A stretch of DNA of 15,382 bases, taken from Ramicandelaber brevisporus (Eukaryota > Kickxellomycota > Ramicandelaberales > Ramicandelaberaceae). The notes below the pieces were generated by a model that ran no database searches, had not been told where the DNA came from, and saw only the letters and a list, made by a program, of their open reading frames with translations. Below, in pieces: positions 1-6,392 of the stretch. The translations under genes were made by a program, and so were the position numbers. The DNA lies in contig MU602955.1 in the NCBI GenBank assembly GCA_025201865.1, positions 1 to 15,382 of the forward strand, read 5' to 3'. Each line of letters begins with the position of its first letter. The stretch's first letter is position 1.

Positions 1-42
1 GCGTCTGGTCTTTCTCTTAGGTGACCACACATTCCTGGTGGG

Positions 43-51
43 TATATAAAT
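43..51 (+). promoter_or_regulatory. TATA-box-like element
   Basis: TATATAAAT is a good match to a eukaryotic TATA box and lies about 150 bases before the hairpin-rich segment starting near 196. It could position transcription of that RNA or of a transcript starting near 75. AT-rich matches are common by chance, so this is only a candidate. Confidence 0.3.
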
Positions 52-84
52 CGCACTCTTTTCTGGCTGCTTCCTATTATTGAA

Positions 85-768
85 GTATGTTAACATACAT
101 TACAGCACACACCAAGCTACTCAGCACAAACTCTTCCTCTTCCTTCTTCCGTCCTTTCCACCCTTCCACTCGGTCAGTCGGTCGGTCGGTTCGTATCGCA
201 CACTCTTCCGTCTTCAAGACGGCTGTACAAGACTTCCGGCGTTAGGCGCATCTGTCGCCAGCCACACTATCTGCATCGGCTCCTTCAGATAGACGGGTGG
301 GTTATCCTGCTCTCTGTCGGCCGGCTCTCTCTTCACGGGGAGAGCTCATGCACCATCAATTCCCCAAGAACAACGCTGTTGGACTTGGCATGGTGGTCGG
401 ACCTTTACTGGTGTTCGCACCTTTGAAGGTGGCCGTCACTCCTTTGGGAAGGTTATTTTGACCTCTCAAGCTACAGGGGTGATGGAGTTCGGTGCGACCT
501 TTATGCGGGTTTAATTTTTCTGCCTCCAGGAAGATTTAGTCATACATATTCCTTCGTTTCACTTTTATTCCTTTGCTACTTTTATTTCTTTCTCTTTATT
601 TACTCGCCTACAGCCTGCGCTCATCCATTCCTTTTCTTTATTACCATTACTAATTTACTATTGCTATTATTACGCTGTCTACCAACCAAACTTGCTTGAC
701 ATATTAACTCTCTTTTATTCTCCTTTATTATTCTCCTTTATTCTTCTTTTTGAATTATTATTTTTCAG
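85..768 (+). other. possible intron enclosing the structured RNA segment
   Basis: GTATGT at 85-90 is the classic strong fungal 5' splice site. TATTAAC at 702-708 differs from the branch consensus TACTAAC by one base, and TACTAAT at 648-654 is a second candidate. A long pyrimidine-rich tract then leads to TTTTTCAG ending at 768. Together they read as a 684-base intron. All three frames of bases 1-84 contain stops, so the upstream exon would be untranslated. The donor also sits at the edge of a 14-base perfect palindrome, GTATGTTAACATAC (85-98), so the match could have another cause. No transcript evidence is available. Confidence 0.3.
196..519 (+). ncRNA. candidate structured RNA with seven hairpins, identity unknown
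   Basis: Reading the plus strand as RNA gives consecutive helices: 208-212/218-222; 221-224/260-263 (sharing 221-222 with the first) enclosing 245-248/256-259; 267-273/286-292 (7 bp); 324-331/338-345 (8 bp, one G-U); 351-356/390-395 extended by 364-368/384-388 and 371-374/378-381 (15 bp in three stacked stems); 401-405/426-430 capped by GGTG-TTCG-CACC (410-421), a UUCG tetraloop; and 433-442/476-485 (10 bp, two G-U) enclosing 450-453/461-464. Bases 196-201 can pair with 492-497 and would close the domain. TTTTT at 515-519 could end Pol III transcription, or AATTTTTC could be a poor Sm site followed by hairpin 517-522/527-532. I looked for hallmarks of U1-U6, U3, 5S, SRP, RNase P/MRP RNA, the TPP riboswitch and a TTAGGG telomerase template and found none. 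It may be an independent RNA, an intronic RNA or a structured leader. Confidence 0.42.
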
Positions 769-787
769 CTGTTGGCAAGGCGCAAAA

Positions 788-913
788 ATGGTTGATTCGG
801 CTGATGGATTGGATATCAACAAGGTGGTCAGCCAACTATTTGGCAAGGAGTCCCGAACTCGCCGAATTTCCCGTGGGCTAACATGCGGCATCGAACCCCC
901 GAATGCATACTGA
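788..913 (+). CDS. possible 41-residue small protein or terminal exon
   Basis: An ATG in good context (AAAAATGG) opens 41 codons ending in TGA, directly after the proposed 3' splice site at 768. The encoded peptide begins MVDSADGLDINKVV and is Arg-rich later (KESRTRRISRG). The base composition of this stretch differs sharply from the pyrimidine-rich DNA on both sides, which is why it is listed. No family is recognised. It could be a short ORF in a leader, the last exon of a gene starting left of the window, or chance. In the same DNA the minus strand is open at 715-936, so openness alone is weak evidence. Confidence 0.25.
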   Translation: MVDSADGLDINKVVSQLFGKESRTRRISRGLTCGIEPPNAY

Positions 914-950
914 CCCACCACCACTTCCCGCGGCATTGATACACTGCATT

Positions 951-1018
951 GTACTCACTCTCTCTTTCTATCTTTCTATCTTTCTCTCTATCTCTCAACG
1001 TCCTCAACGTCCTCAACA
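951..1018 (+). repeat. pyrimidine microsatellite and 9-base tandem repeat
   Basis: About 45 bases of CT-rich sequence with CTTTCTAT repeats run into two copies of CAACGTCCT (996-1013) and a partial third. They form the leader region of the phosphatase gene starting at 1120. No coding potential is apparent; this is probably part of the promoter or 5' untranslated region. Confidence 0.6.
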
Positions 1019-1119
1019 CCTTCCATAACCTCCTTTTTCTTACCTAGCAAAAAATAACTTACTCGGTCTTGATCTTCTTGTCAAGTAGCGGCAGCTGTGC
1101 TTTTCTCTTTTCCTTGACA

Positions 1120-2835
1120 ATGGAGCATATCGCAGACAGGCTGTATACCAGCAGACTACACACAGCGCTGTCTTCATCTGCCGGGTCTAGCTCATCTTCC
1201 TCAGTCTCCTCAGCTGCACAAACTGGCACTTCAGGAACCTCTGCAACAGCATCTACCAGTGGCAACAAGCAATATGGCGGTCACCACCACAACCACCACA
1301 GCCAGCACAACCAGCACGTGGGAGGAGGTGGAGGTCACAGCAGTGCTTCAGCTGCAACGGCTACTGCAACAGCTACAGCAACTTCAGCATCATCGAATAC
1401 AGGCCAATATCTCATACAACTTCCACACAACAGCGGCTCGGCATCCACTGCTACTGGCAATGGCCATGTTTCAATGTTCGATATGGCATCCAACGCGGCA
1501 GTTGCCGCCATTGGCTCCAGTCCCGATAACCACATCCCTCCACTCAAGCGACACATGCGCGCCGTTATTGCTCGATTGCTCGATGCCGAAGTCAATGTGC
1601 ACGCATACTGGCAAAAGCGCCTTCGACACCCCTTGTTGGACTGGTATTTCTTGCACACTGCTGCACTGGGCAACCACATCTTTTTCCTGCTAATATCGCC
1701 AACATTATTCTTCTGCGGATTTGGCCATCTGGCAAGATTGCTGGTGTATGTAATCATGACCACGGTGTGGATGTCTGGAATTGCCAAAGATTATATTTGC
1801 ATGCCACGCCCCAAATCGCCTCCAATCGCTCGTCTCACAAAAGTGTCTTCTCACTCCCAAGAGTACGGGTTCCCGTCATCTCACACCACGTATGCAGTTG
1901 CCGTTTCCTCAACACTGACAACCGCTCTCAATTTGGCAAACAACGCCGGTTACATCAGCGATGCTCAGTGGACAGCGGGTGCAATGTGCTTGGCACTGTT
2001 TTGGACGACCATTAGTTTTGGACGGCTGTACTGCGGTATGCACAGTATGACTGATGTAGGCGGTGGTGCGTTTATGGGTGTGATCATTTGGTATTTCTGG
2101 GATCGAATGTTTGCTAGCGTTGACTCGCTGAGCATCGTAACGGGATCCTGGCTCAGCATCTCGCTTGTGGCTCTGGCAGTTATTGGGCTGCTGTTGATGC
2201 ATCCCATTCCGGATAATCTGTGCCCGTGCTATGAAGATAGCTTTTGCGCAACTGGCGCAATGCTCGGCACATTTTTGGGCACAGTAATGTACTCGTCAAT
2301 GAGATTGCGACTCGAGACGGCGGAAATGATTAGTGTGAATCCGAAGTTGGCCAGCGCACCGGTTGAGGAGTTGTATGGGTACGTGTTTGACGAAATGGAT
2401 CATCCAACGGATATTGCCACGGTGCCGTTTAGCTATGAAGAGCTGGGATTCGTATTGACGGTTGTTCGGATAGTGTTTGGGCTGGCGCTGGTGGTGTTGT
2501 GGAGAGCGGCTGCCAAAGCTGCGCTGACCCCGCTGTTTAGAGCAGCCTATAGGGTGGTTGGCAGGTGGATTGGCCGTGAAAAGGAAGTCGAGCGGCTCAT
2601 TCATATTAAGCATTGCAAACACACTGCCAACGACAGCACTCAAAATGGCAACGGTAAAGCAGCAGCAGAAACAGCAGCAACCGCAGCAACCGCAGCAAGC
2701 GATGTGTCGACGCCAACGGAGCTCATGTACTCCGTAGCCAATCTAGTTCGGATCCCAGTGTATATGGGTATTGGAGTGATTGCTACCTTTGGTGCACCCG
2801 TTATGTTCGAGATTGTTGGTCTCGGTCTTTCATAA
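1120..2835 (+). CDS. sphingoid-base/sphingosine-1-phosphate phosphatase (LCB3-type, PAP2 superfamily)
   Basis: The 571-residue product should dephosphorylate long-chain base phosphates in the endoplasmic reticulum membrane, controlling the balance of ceramide precursors and sphingoid-base phosphates. All three PAP2 motifs are present in order: K223-(6)-RP (KDYICMPRP, residues 223-231), PSSH (252-255, catalytic His255), and GRLYCGMHSMTD (301-312) with nucleophile His308 and charge-relay Asp312. The third motif has Gly301 where the general consensus has Ser. About eight hydrophobic segments lie between residue 175 and the C-terminus. The first 145 residues are low complexity: Ser/Thr-rich, then a His/Gly-rich stretch (HHHNHHSQHNQH), then an Ala-Thr run. 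Residues after the last PAP2 motif (about 340-571) hold further membrane segments and an Ala/Thr-rich insert near 515-535. The ATG at 1120 (GACAATGG) is the first in-frame ATG of the open frame. The family is clear; the exact substrate is inferred from similarity to LCB3/SGPP proteins. Confidence 0.9.
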   Translation: MEHIADRLYTSRLHTALSSSAGSSSSSSVSSAAQTGTSGTSATASTSGNKQYGGHHHNHHSQHNQHVGGGGGHSSASAATATATATATSASSNTGQYLIQLPHNSGSASTATGNGHVSMFDMASNAAVAAIGSSPDNHIPPLKRHMRAVIARLLDAEVNVHAYWQKRLRHPLLDWYFLHTAALGNHIFFLLISPTLFFCGFGHLARLLVYVIMTTVWMSGIAKDYICMPRPKSPPIARLTKVSSHSQEYGFPSSHTTYAVAVSSTLTTALNLANNAGYISDAQWTAGAMCLALFWTTISFGRLYCGMHSMTDVGGGAFMGVIIWYFWDRMFASVDSLSIVTGSWLSISLVALAVIGLLLMHPIPDNLCPCYEDSFCATGAMLGTFLGTVMYSSMRLRLETAEMISVNPKLASAPVEELYGYVFDEMDHPTDIATVPFSYEELGFVLTVVRIVFGLALVVLWRAAAKAALTPLFRAAYRVVGRWIGREKEVERLIHIKHCKHTANDSTQNGNGKAAAETAATAATAASDVSTPTELMYSVANLVRIPVYMGIGVIATFGAPVMFEIVGLGLS

Positions 2836-3075
2836 TCCCCTGTACGCTCTTTGGCTTTAGCTTTAGCTCTCATGCTCCCACTTCGGCATTGCATTGCATT
2901 CATTGCCAGCTGCCATATCCCTGTCCATAGTATCCATTTAATCATCTGTTCTTTACCTTCTCCTAATTTCTGTGCCTTTTTACCTTTTATATTTACTATG
3001 TCTGTGCATTTCTTTAATGTGATTTCCTTTGTTGTTTTCTATGCATTGTGCAAATTGTTCTTTATTCTTCACTAG

Positions 3076-3102
3076 AATGTGATGATGTGCACAGATCACA
3101 TT
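3076..3102. repeat. 8-bp inverted repeat with palindromic loop
   Basis: AATGTGAT (3076-3083) is perfectly complementary to ATCACATT (3095-3102). The 11-base gap contains the palindrome GTGCAC (3087-3092). It could be a hairpin in a 3' untranslated region or a dyad binding site in the promoter of the gene at 3568. Confidence 0.5.
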
Positions 3103-3189
3103 GCATGCCAAGTTGATGCAGCCACCTTTCTTCATCGTTTCACTGCACAGTTGGAGTGCCATTTCAGAATTCCATCGAGCAAGTTCTTC

Positions 3190-3262
3190 TGACTTTATCT
3201 TTCTTTCTCTCTCTTTCTCTCTTTTTGTTTCTCTCTCTCTCTTCGTTTCTCTTCCTGTTCTT
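3190..3262 (+). repeat. CT-rich microsatellite
   Basis: An almost pure pyrimidine run of CTTT and CTCT units, 70 bases long. It is polypurine on the other strand, so open frames read through it on either strand are artefacts of low complexity. Confidence 0.75.
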
Positions 3263-3567
3263 GGCATTTGCATGTCAAGATTCTACGAGTGTATCCTTCT
3301 ATGGCCAGTGCAAGGGCGAAGCCAAGACTTTCCGTAGTACACGCTCAAGACGACTATTTTTACCTGTGGTCATGTTCCTTTGCCCTCTGGCTGGTCGGCC
3401 ATGTTGACTGCTCTCTCTCTGTCCAACCAACGCTTCAATCAAAAATTATCCATCGTCTCCTTTTCCTTTCCCTTTCCCTTTTGCAAACGCAAACGCAAAC
3501 AGTAACAGTAACGCACAGAGGCACACTCACACTCACTCACGCACTCATACACACACAGCCTGGAGTT

Positions 3568-4317
3568 ATGCCTCCGTCAACCGGACTTGTCTTTTCTCCT
3601 GAAGAGGAGCGTGCGTTTGATGCTCTTCTCGAACGCTCCCCTCGCGGCCACCACCGCACCTGGACTGAGTTCGTCAAGCGCGACATTATCAAAGCAGCTC
3701 ACGACCTTCCACCTCGCCATACCGCAGCTCTCCCCAAACTCCCCGAACCACCTGGTCGATTTGGCTACTTTTTCTTGGCTTGCATCAGACTGTTCTGCTT
3801 TGCTGCTGTTCTAGGCGGCATCGTAATGTTTATTATTTATGCAATTGCTCTCAAAAGCATGTTGTTTGATTGGCAAAATAGTCCACGCAGCTTCAGCATA
3901 TTAGGCGGCACCGTGTTCTGCCTTATAATGTTTATAGTATCGATTACTGTCAGATCAAGGATGCGCAGACATTTTACGAACGGGATGGCAGTGTGCTTGA
4001 AATGGGAAATGGACAGACTATCTGGAGCGCTGAACAGAGTGCTGCAGGAAGAGCACGAGGCTTTGGGCGAGGATACCATTACGAGGATTCCAGTGGCAGT
4101 AAGTCCATCCGCACCGCGAGAGAGCATGTATTTGAGCAATCCAGTCCTTCATCCACCAGCGCCGCCAGCAATATCACCAAGGCATTCGGCTCTGTCTGCA
4201 CCAACAAATGAGCACCACAATCGCCACAATCATCACCAGTACCAGTATCGCCATAAGTATCCACCTAACAAGCTATCCTCAGATGAACCACCACCTTATT
4301 CATTAACGCCAAATTGA
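3568..4317 (+). CDS. two-membrane-segment protein with C-terminal PPPY motif (Spo7-like topology), function unknown
   Basis: The product has 249 residues: a soluble N-terminus (1-65), a membrane segment (about 66-95), a short loop, a second segment (about 111-128), a basic stretch (RSRMRR, 129-134), an amphipathic helix-like stretch to about residue 165, then a Pro/His-rich disordered tail ending in PPPY (241-244). Two closely spaced membrane segments followed by basic residues resemble Spo7/CNEP1R1 subunits of the nuclear-envelope lipin phosphatase. However, I do not see the conserved Spo7 signature after the second segment, so this is resemblance of layout only. The PPPY is a typical ligand for WW domains of Nedd4/Rsp5 ubiquitin ligases, as in membrane-bound ligase adaptors. 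The ATG at 3568 (GTTATGC) follows a CA-rich leader and is the first ATG that leaves a sensible N-terminus. The frame is open upstream but low complexity. The coding call is firm; the function is not. Confidence 0.75.
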   Translation: MPPSTGLVFSPEEERAFDALLERSPRGHHRTWTEFVKRDIIKAAHDLPPRHTAALPKLPEPPGRFGYFFLACIRLFCFAAVLGGIVMFIIYAIALKSMLFDWQNSPRSFSILGGTVFCLIMFIVSITVRSRMRRHFTNGMAVCLKWEMDRLSGALNRVLQEEHEALGEDTITRIPVAVSPSAPRESMYLSNPVLHPPAPPAISPRHSALSAPTNEHHNRHNHHQYQYRHKYPPNKLSSDEPPPYSLTPN

Positions 4318-4450
4318 TCACTTTTTCGTACCATTCTTTTTTCTCCTTTTCTCCTTTTCTTCTACATTTGAATCAAACTACGAACCATGTTATCCTGCCG
4401 TCCAAAGCATACAGCAGCTGGACAGATGATATCAGGCTTCGGTGCAATCC

Positions 4451-4495
4451 GTTCGTTCGTTCACTCGTTTGTTCGTTCGCTTGTTCGTTCATTCG
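4451..4495 (+). repeat. imperfect TTCG tetranucleotide repeat
   Basis: About ten units of GTTC/TTCG with a few substitutions occupy 45 bases of the 259-base gap before the PX-domain gene. Two T-runs of nine and ten bases (about 4510-4538) follow. This is promoter or leader sequence; no reading frame is supported. Confidence 0.75.
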
Positions 4496-4576
4496 ATTAT
4501 CACTTCGATTTTTTTTTTGCTAATTAATTTTTTTTTTTGCTTGCTTTGTTGCTTTCCTGTCGACTCTCCGATTGAG

Positions 4577-6325
4577 ATGGACACACATGGCCAGCTTCAG
4601 CGCTTCCTGCTGCTCGCTAGACAGCTGAGCGAGGTTATTCAGAAAGCCTACGAGCGACTGATGCACGAAACTACCACCGACAACAGCGCCTTGTCTGCAG
4701 CTCTGAGTACAACCTCGAACGTCGACTTTGAAAGCGATGAGCACGAGCTGAACGCCAAGGAAGTTTACATTGAGCGCAACACGGATGCATTGATATCCGG
4801 TCTGCGGCTACTGGATGCAGCTCGTCAGCTCAACTATCAGATCCGTGAAATGGCTTCGTTACTTACTATTCTGGTTGAAGAGCAGAACCAGCTCAAACAA
4901 CAACAGTATCATCAGCAACATCAACAGCAAGCACAATGGCCATTGGCGAACCGATCGCCTAGATTGGGTCATCCGCAGACGCTGCCTGTAGCGAGTCCAG
5001 CTGTAGCAGCAGTGGCGACATCAGCAGCGTCTAGCAACATGCTAAATGTGCCGGCAAATTGGAGAAATGCGGCCATGGCTGTGGTATCTACGTCGCCTTC
5101 GCTATCGCCTAGCTTGGCGCAGGTTTATTCAATGGGAGGTAGTATTGCACCAAGTGGAAAGAGTCGGTTTGATCAAGAAAGGGCGTCACAATGTATCGCC
5201 ACAGTAAAGTCATGTATTCAGAGAGCAATTGATGCAATTCCAGTGCACATGCTTGATCATTCACCAGAAGCATCCACTCCTTCAGCTACAGCTACAACAA
5301 CGACAACTACAACGACAACAACGACAACGACTACCGCAGTGACAGCCACCGCGGATGCTGACTTGACAGTAGCGCTGTCGACACTGATGAACTCTGATAG
5401 AGGAGACGATAAACGAGATCCAATTGGCATCCAACGGTTCATGTCAAACTTGATGGCATTTGGCGAGATGGCTGTAGCTACAACTGAGTCACTGGAGTCA
5501 TCTGCACGGTCAAGCTTTACAAGCGAGCGAGACAGCATAGATAACAATGGGCTGTTGATACTCCACTCAGCTTCTCCCAGCACATCAAATGCTGCAAAGT
5601 CAGCACCAGCGTCTCCAGTTCCAAAGATTAGACCGTCAAACAGCAGCAGTGGTCGAAGTGCAATGTCCAGCTCAATGGTGAATAATAATAAGGCTATTCG
5701 AGCAGCAACATCATCCACCACCGCGCCGTCTGCACCATCGAACAGCATCGCAGTTCGACCCCCGACAAGTAGAACATCACCCCCTCAGCCACAACCACCG
5801 CCATCTATACCAACACAGGCAAAATACTCTGGCAGAGAAGAGCTTCAGCGACGGCCGATTGACTCTCAGGGCAGTCACATTGAGGGTGATCGATGGATTA
5901 TTAGACAATTGCCAGATGATTCGGCGGCTTCACCCTCATCGTCTGCTGCGGACACTCCAGTGACTGTTGTTGGCGGAATTGGAACACTCTTTGCAATTGA
6001 CATCAGAGTGTCTGATCCAGCTGTCCATGGCTACGGAATTGCAACTTACACCGTCTACAAGTGCGTCGCTACGCGTCCAAACGGCGAGCGAGTTAGTGTA
6101 TACCATCGGTTCTCAAACTTTGTCGATCTTCGAGAGCGTATCAAGAAGGCACATCCTGCATTTGCAAGAACGGTTCCAAAGCTTCCAACCAAGCGAGTGC
6201 TGAACAACATGGATCCCGGAGTAGTTGAGGCCAGAACCTTTGGACTACAGTTCTTCTTGAGCACAGTTGCACTTCATCCAGTACTGGGATGCAGTCCATT
6301 AATACGACAGTGGTTCGGTGTGTAA
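4577..6325 (+). CDS. PX-domain phosphoinositide-binding protein
   Basis: A 582-residue protein whose last 118 residues (about 465-582) form a PX domain, which binds phosphatidylinositol 3-phosphate on endosomes and vacuoles. Visible landmarks are the basic-aromatic motif YHRFSNF (509-515; Arg511 sits where the 3-phosphate-binding Arg of p40phox lies), the proline loop PKLPTK, and a C-terminal helix with R-x-F-G-L-x-F-F-L and H-P. The N-terminal 120 residues look helical, with a possible coiled coil ending in a Gln/His run. The middle 300 residues are Ser/Pro/Ala-rich and include a run of 14 or more Thr. A PX domain at the extreme C-terminus behind a disordered region resembles fungal Ypt35-type proteins, but the long N-terminus makes this tentative. 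There is no BAR or SNARE domain. The start is ATG 4577 (GAGATGG). The gene ends only 67 bases before the next start codon. Confidence 0.85.
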   Translation: MDTHGQLQRFLLLARQLSEVIQKAYERLMHETTTDNSALSAALSTTSNVDFESDEHELNAKEVYIERNTDALISGLRLLDAARQLNYQIREMASLLTILVEEQNQLKQQQYHQQHQQQAQWPLANRSPRLGHPQTLPVASPAVAAVATSAASSNMLNVPANWRNAAMAVVSTSPSLSPSLAQVYSMGGSIAPSGKSRFDQERASQCIATVKSCIQRAIDAIPVHMLDHSPEASTPSATATTTTTTTTTTTTTTAVTATADADLTVALSTLMNSDRGDDKRDPIGIQRFMSNLMAFGEMAVATTESLESSARSSFTSERDSIDNNGLLILHSASPSTSNAAKSAPASPVPKIRPSNSSSGRSAMSSSMVNNNKAIRAATSSTTAPSAPSNSIAVRPPTSRTSPPQPQPPPSIPTQAKYSGREELQRRPIDSQGSHIEGDRWIIRQLPDDSAASPSSSAADTPVTVVGGIGTLFAIDIRVSDPAVHGYGIATYTVYKCVATRPNGERVSVYHRFSNFVDLRERIKKAHPAFARTVPKLPTKRVLNNMDPGVVEARTFGLQFFLSTVALHPVLGCSPLIRQWFGV

Positions 6326-6392
6326 TGCTTAAGTAATACTTGCTATTATTCTTTTTTTGAACAAACAAACAAATACACTACTCTCGCAAAAT

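Larger units (their letters stand above)
2836..3567 (+). other. intergenic region with inverted repeat and CT microsatellite
   Basis: This 732-base stretch separates two plus-strand genes and holds no convincing coding frame. It begins with short direct repeats (GCTTTA twice near 2856; GCATT three times near 2884-2900). It also contains an 8-bp inverted repeat at 3076-3102, a CT microsatellite at about 3190-3262, and a CA-rich leader (3484-3560) just before the next start codon. The CACACACAG at 3551-3559 could serve as a 3' splice site, but no matching donor stands out. Confidence 0.6.

Noticed and set aside
386-495. Possible Pol III A box (TGGCATGGTGG) and B box (GTTCGGTGC)
   Set aside because: The B box has a mismatch at an invariant position and both sequences are already used in hairpin stems; too weak to list as promoter elements.
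293-513. Plus-strand frame open for 73 codons through the hairpin region
   Set aside because: It has no Met until near its end and no recognisable protein pattern, and the same bases form long complementary stems, so a structured RNA explains them better.
880-910. tRNA-like B-box (GGTTCGATGCC) on the minus strand
   Set aside because: The flanking bases do not form a five-bp T stem, and no acceptor or anticodon arm could be built.
1335-1787. Minus-strand open frame of 150 codons inside the phosphatase gene
   Set aside because: The opposite strand encodes conserved PAP2 motifs in this region; the antisense product is repeat-driven (Ala-Val run).
3100-3407. Overlapping open frames through the CT microsatellite
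   Set aside because: They encode Ser-Leu-Phe runs generated by the repeat on one strand and Arg-Glu-Lys runs on the other.
5257-5748. Minus-strand open frame of 163 codons opposite the PX-domain gene
   Set aside because: It contains a long Val run that is simply the complement of the Thr run in the PX gene; composition and lack of domains mark it as an antisense artefact.
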